Part shown: positions 6,401-8,214 of the stretch, in pieces
Numbering within the stretch: position 1 is the first letter of the stretch
Layout of the letters: each line of letters opens with the position of its first letter
Assembly (NCBI GenBank): GCA_029067255.1
Contig: JAIEEW010000120.1
Coordinates: forward strand, 1-8,214
Length of the DNA stretch: 8,214 nucleotides
From: Clostridia bacterium
GTDB taxonomy: Bacteria > Bacillota > Clostridia > Christensenellales > UBA3700
Direction of reading: 5' to 3'
Position numbers and translations under genes: made by a program
Notes under the pieces: model-generated
The model's input: the letters and a program-made list of their open reading frames with translations, nothing else
The model's database searches: none
Told to the model about the DNA's origin: nothing

Positions 6401-8214
6401 GAGCAGACTTTAAGATGAAAATAGTCAACTTGCAAGGTCTATACGATGACGTTTATCTTTCTAAGGGCGGCGTTGTTACTGACAACGGATTTGTAGGCAA
6501 GTATTGTATAAACTTTAAGCAAGCGAGCATTTACGTTGACAAATCCTTTAAGGGAATTACCGTGTCAAGCGAAGACGATTACAACGGCAAAAGCGTAGCG
6601 GAACTGATCGCTACTTGCACTGATGCCGAACTTGATAAAATCTTCAACAAAACTTACGACGGCACGGACAAATATGTAGGTCGTTACGAGACTTACGATG
6701 GCAAGGACAAATATGTAGGTAGTTATGAGTTCTACGTCAATATAAAATACTCCACTGACGAGAGAAATCAAGCGAACGATTTTGCGAAAAACAACGGAAT
6801 AGGAGTACTTTATGCTCCCGCATATATCGCTTATCCGGACGATATCGATACTAGTATAAAGGTGGAACTAAGATATGAATCGGAAAACGCGGCTAATAGA
6901 GTCAAACTTTACGCTACGTTTGCGCCCGACAGTCTTGACGCAGAAAAATACGATATTTTCTTTGCAGACAACAGCATGATAAATTTTGACAATTCTTACA
7001 CGATTGTCGATGAAGACATTACTTCTGCAAGAATAGAAGTGCCGATGGCTACCAAAATCAAAGTATACGAAAAGATCATATACCTTGAACATGACGCTAT
7101 TGGACTTGAAAACGTGTATTATTACGGAGATACAGTTCCTGAAACTGTAGTAGCCAATATCGGCATCAAGGATTATCCGCTTACGATCAAACTCACTAGC
7201 GACGCGCAAAAAATCGTTGGTATCGGCTTCTATGACGTTAAGGGCGAAGTAATAACTCCGTTGAATGGCAACATTAAGATTATTGAAGTTGTCGGACAAA
7301 AGATAGAGATCGCTCCGTTGCCGGTGCCTATCGACATCGAAATGGACGGAGACAAGAATATTCCGGTATCCGTTCCGGCAAGCAAAGAGCATTTGTTCAC
7401 TGCTAAGTATACTGATATCAACGGCAAAACGCAGAATGCGAAAGTGAAACTGGAAATGGGCGGCGAAACCGTAATTGATAAGACTATATTCAAGAAAGGA
7501 AATTATACTATAACAGTATATATCGAAGATGAAAACTATACCGTCAAAGACGGATATATCGGCGACGACGGTTTTATGGTCAATGACGGAACGTACAAAT
7601 TCTACTTCTCTATAAGACAGGGTAAACTTGAACTCGCTATGGGCGTAAACGTTGTTGAATACAACGACGGTAATCCGATCAATTACAATCCTGGTATACC
7701 TGCCGGCATGAAAGAAGGGATTTTTGACAGAGCGGATCTTTCTTACGTATATTATCCTTATCTTCCGGGCGCTCAATACGACGCGGCAACCAGGACGGTC
7801 AAGGGCGAATGGGATAGAGAAAATCCGATGGGAGCGGACGAACTCCCCATAGAGATCGGCTTATATCACGTGGAAGTAACTTATAAGGGTAACGACGCGT
7901 TCTTTGCTGAGACCTATTCGGGCGATATGAACGTTGTCAAGGCGAAGACGCAATTTGAAGTTGAAAACAGAGTAACTTATTCGTATGCTCTTGATGAAGA
8001 CAAAAATCCTATTATGCGCACTTACGATTACGTTCAAGCGCTCGCAAGATTGAGATCGGTCGGCACTCGTTACGAGATTTGGAATTACGCTTCCAACTCC
8101 GAAGAGTACAACAGCAAAATTGTAGTAAAATATTACAATTCCTCAACAGGTAAATTCGAGCCGCTCGTGAAAGGATCGTTGCTCGGTTGGTATAGCGAAC
8201 AGGGCAATTACTCA
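3340..8214 (+). CDS. Giant secreted adhesin-like protein: signal peptide, GLUG-like beta-helix, Ig-like and MBG/YDG modules (N-terminal part)
   Basis: The frame runs from ATG 3340 to the last base of the window, 1625 codons with no stop, so the C-terminus is missing. Residues 1-38 form a signal peptide. Residues 84-154 read as an entry segment with I-T-T-G-Q-Q-L, Y-A-Y-L-A-N-D-V and F-D-K-V-L-D-G-N-G-Y-T-L. Residues 183 to about 480 are Gly/Asn-rich and carry GFFAAINNGTV and AGGLVG, as in GLUG-containing beta-helical surface proteins. A YDGK motif is at 629-632. An Ig-like domain with I-D-N-x-x-P at 817-822 and D-x-x-S-G-I at 862-867 follows. Residues 1068-1130 contain YNGK and two YDG motifs, at 1106 and 1119. 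From about 1240 on come MBG-like modules: Y-Y-G-D-T-V-P at 1261-1267, then repeated G-x-Y-x-V/F strands. Six cysteines are scattered. No catalytic motif is seen. The likely role is binding or scaffolding at the cell surface, inferred from domain types only. The start at 3340 is chosen for its better upstream GGGGG; ATG 3355 is the alternative. Confidence 0.92.
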   Translation, partial: MNGKIMKKTITAGVAVLLIVVLAIALASFLNKPMIANADENLLQATYVGDHGQLPDVDGGHRADADAKKHIVDTYGADSESMVLKITTGQQLYDFINGEGLTGAYNYAYLANDVGIAYSNGAGGAGLGYDHTVSNSSSSAVFDKVLDGNGYTLKIWGGVGDMQYVQKSDNYFSFGTTSYRYTGFFAAINNGTVANLTVDYLSPHTAISAIYGIGANSGSRPSNFNPSDTESNSGLFNPNANLGAVAGVMFGMNGEGGLIENVRLNLNSPFKIIDWAGSVGDVNANFAIAGGIVARAGMGSRLKDSQINFDANAGIYSGEEGYNISNLRQGRGLAVAGGLVGMIDKGMADAEGQPVKNAYIEYCAVTGGGTVKAYVGRGHVSNDYDGFRAYTGSAIGACFNIVKTSNNGDTSAGGQGDGDDSAYAVNNGQVNGIISNWTGTTQNNFQNENTIAHGQVFGSLGSNVGSCALLFDLISYRRGKGVDVDGNESPYKTLDSYRSHMLDGWLGMYPKTEGGEVYVRLVGDANSTYDFRIHAIANNSSITDQQMLEENLGTTDGKQYTLSNGQAGNIIWRATFGETERISLMTSMPTYAESKLVTSKTAGNYEYSFGNITTLSYENTNGSTLSKQYDGKKAILNRPNVVSALGIQLEEYGDNEWTILRNGVATSSDMSGTALPGAYVMSVQAEEQTYIPLGYYSETQKVAAWKPSDNYKFNIIEGVLTYGSGTVVTENWSKSATFELVMKSEEDFDSIRYVRNGTIVMDSADKFVKNGNRATITIDESTGKNGMAYSFIAYAKDGDKEIIVARTKQSEDRNVKIDNENPEISEILYYARNAKGEETPLSESELSTWRTDRVVARYNVIDTKSGIKFAPTSISEPGIKINNTKLADGSYDVEVTISKNSKYVITYTDNNGNTLDVNLQADVDYMTALPSLAYYTQTYPVSDYGYSTRGARIRFNPTIGCSQWQLQYSWQKNPDGSDKWEVAMAQDANGNNTDDEYILKGSSQQSFLINWNMGDPVRKTGADFKMKIVNLQGLYDDVYLSKGGVVTDNGFVGKYCINFKQASIYVDKSFKGITVSSEDDYNGKSVAELIATCTDAELDKIFNKTYDGTDKYVGRYETYDGKDKYVGSYEFYVNIKYSTDERNQANDFAKNNGIGVLYAPAYIAYPDDIDTSIKVELRYESENAANRVKLYATFAPDSLDAEKYDIFFADNSMINFDNSYTIVDEDITSARIEVPMATKIKVYEKIIYLEHDAIGLENVYYYGDTVPETVVANIGIKDYPLTIKLTSDAQKIVGIGFYDVKGEVITPLNGNIKIIEVVGQKIEIAPLPVPIDIEMDGDKNIPVSVPASKEHLFTAKYTDINGKTQNAKVKLEMGGETVIDKTIFKKGNYTITVYIEDENYTVKDGYIGDDGFMVNDGTYKFYFSIRQGKLELAMGVNVVEYNDGNPINYNPGIPAGMKEGIFDRADLSYVYYPYLPGAQYDAATRTVKGEWDRENPMGADELPIEIGLYHVEVTYKGNDAFFAETYSGDMNVVKAKTQFEVENRVTYSYALDEDKNPIMRTYDYVQALARLRSVGTRYEIWNYASNSEEYNSKIVVKYYNSSTGKFEPLVKGSLLGWYSEQGNYS
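3589..4770 (+). other. GLUG-like right-handed beta-helix region (within the second gene)
   Basis: Residues 84 to about 477 of the second protein. The entry part has the order seen before GLUG repeats in surface proteins: a 'taeqL.dfi' strand (ITTGQQLYDFI), a Y-x-Y-x-L-x-N-D strand and F-D-K-V-L-D-G-N-G-Y-T-L. Next come short Gly/Asn-rich rungs: GFFAAINNGTVANLTV, GAVAGVMFGMNGEGGLIENV, AGGIVARAG, AGGLVGMIDKG and NNGQVNGIISN. These resemble the family pattern G-G-L-V-G-x-N-x-G-x-I but are degenerate and separated by insertions of 30-60 residues. The fold and the family link are inferences from motif spacing and composition. Binding partner unknown. Confidence 0.65.
5782..6093 (+). other. Bacterial Ig-like domain with IDN..P and D..SGI signatures (within the second gene)
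   Basis: Residues about 815-918. The domain opens with V-K-I-D-N-E-N-P-E-I, close to the common 'vnIDntaPtI' opening of bacterial Ig-like domains. It continues with a Trp (W849) before a V-V-A-R-Y strand, then D-T-K-S-G-I and an alternating strand S-Y-D-V-E-V-T-I. It closes with Y-V-I-T-Y-T-D-N-N-G-N. In related proteins such domains act as stalk spacers or in adhesion. Here the role is inferred from family resemblance alone. Confidence 0.6.
6652..6729 (+). repeat. 39-base tandem duplication coding for two YDG units
   Basis: Two direct copies, 6652-6690 and 6691-6729, abut with no spacer. They match at 35 of 39 bases. The mismatches are gac/gat, acg/aag, cgt/agt and tac/tat, of which two are silent. 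Each copy codes for a 13-residue unit of the form T-Y-D-G-(T/K)-D-K-Y-V-G-(R/S)-Y-E, at residues 1105-1117 and 1118-1130 of the second protein. The frame is kept. The high identity, unlike the old diverged repeats elsewhere in the window, suggests a recent slippage or recombination event that added one strand-turn unit. Confidence 0.95.
7054..7977 (+). other. MBG/Ig-like module series, continuing beyond the window (within the second gene)
   Basis: Residues about 1239-1546. One module holds Y-Y-Y-G-D-T-V-P, close to the 'YGD..P' opening of MBG-type domains, followed by alternating beta strands. Next come the strand F-K-K-G-N-Y-T-I-T-V-Y-I, a segment D-G-T-Y-K-F-Y-F-S-I and an opening-like V-E-Y-N-D-G-N-P. 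Another module ends with I-G-L-Y-H-V-E-V-T-Y-K-G-N-D-A-F-F-A, matching the 'GtYtVtvty.Gnd.y.a' closing strand common in MBG and related Ig-like repeats. Residues V-K-A-K-T-Q-F-E-V-E-N-R-V-T-Y start another. Module borders are approximate, and the family name is given by resemblance only. Confidence 0.55.

Noticed and set aside
6565..6771. Tandem repeats as part of a CRISPR array
   Set aside because: Only two abutting 39-base copies exist, with no spacers between them, and they code in frame for protein repeats.
6868..7776. Minus-strand open frame of 302 codons opposite gene 2
   Set aside because: Same explanation: it is in codon register with the sense gene, whose rare use of TTA, CTA and TCA leaves the antisense strand open. 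The sense frame carries MBG-like motifs. Other minus-strand frames at 2737-3267, 4312-4704 and 6130-6435 are shadows of the same kind.

Overview
The window is almost entirely coding on the + strand. It holds parts of two very large, modular, probably exported proteins, one directly behind the other. The first reading frame (1-3318) is already open at the left edge and gives 1105 residues before a TAA. After a 21-base gap, a second gene starts at 3340 with a clear signal peptide. It stays open for 1625 codons to the right edge, so neither gene is complete. No tRNA, rRNA, CRISPR array, mobile element, promoter or terminator is visible.

Gene 1 (C-terminal part) opens with about 80 residues that are partly hydrophobic and look helical. 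It continues as a chain of acidic, Tyr/Asp/Val/Asn-rich beta modules. At least five consecutive modules share a loose pattern: I/V-D-P-aromatic near the start, an alternating beta strand ending in aromatic-x-x-G, and then a strand ending in Trp. They look like divergent immunoglobulin-like (Ig-like) domains. The protein ends without a sortase signal or a membrane anchor.

Gene 2 (N-terminal part) has, in order: a signal peptide with an A-N-A cleavage site; a strand-rich entry segment of the 'taeeL..fi / Y.Y.L.nD / F...LDGnGytl' type; a Gly/Asn-rich right-handed beta-helix-like stretch with degenerate GLUG-type motifs; a first YDG segment; an Ig-like domain with the 'IDN..P' and 'D..SGI' signatures; a YDG region containing a recent 39-base tandem duplication; and a C-terminal series of MBG/Ig-like modules still running at the window edge. 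This is the architecture of a giant secreted or surface adhesin-like protein. No catalytic motif is recognised in either protein.

The close spacing, shared strand and similar composition suggest that the genes are co-transcribed and that their products act together at or outside the cell surface. That role is an inference. The host is probably a bacterium using the standard code: TGA never occurs in frame and Trp is TGG. Frequent AGA arginine codons, the G-rich ribosome binding site and the MBG/GLUG style of the proteins fit an uncultured Clostridia-type Firmicute, for example from a gut community, but this placement is tentative. I see no defence, mobile or biosynthetic system. The points worth a second look are the internal repeat family of gene 1, the fresh intragenic duplication in gene 2, and the missing anchor.
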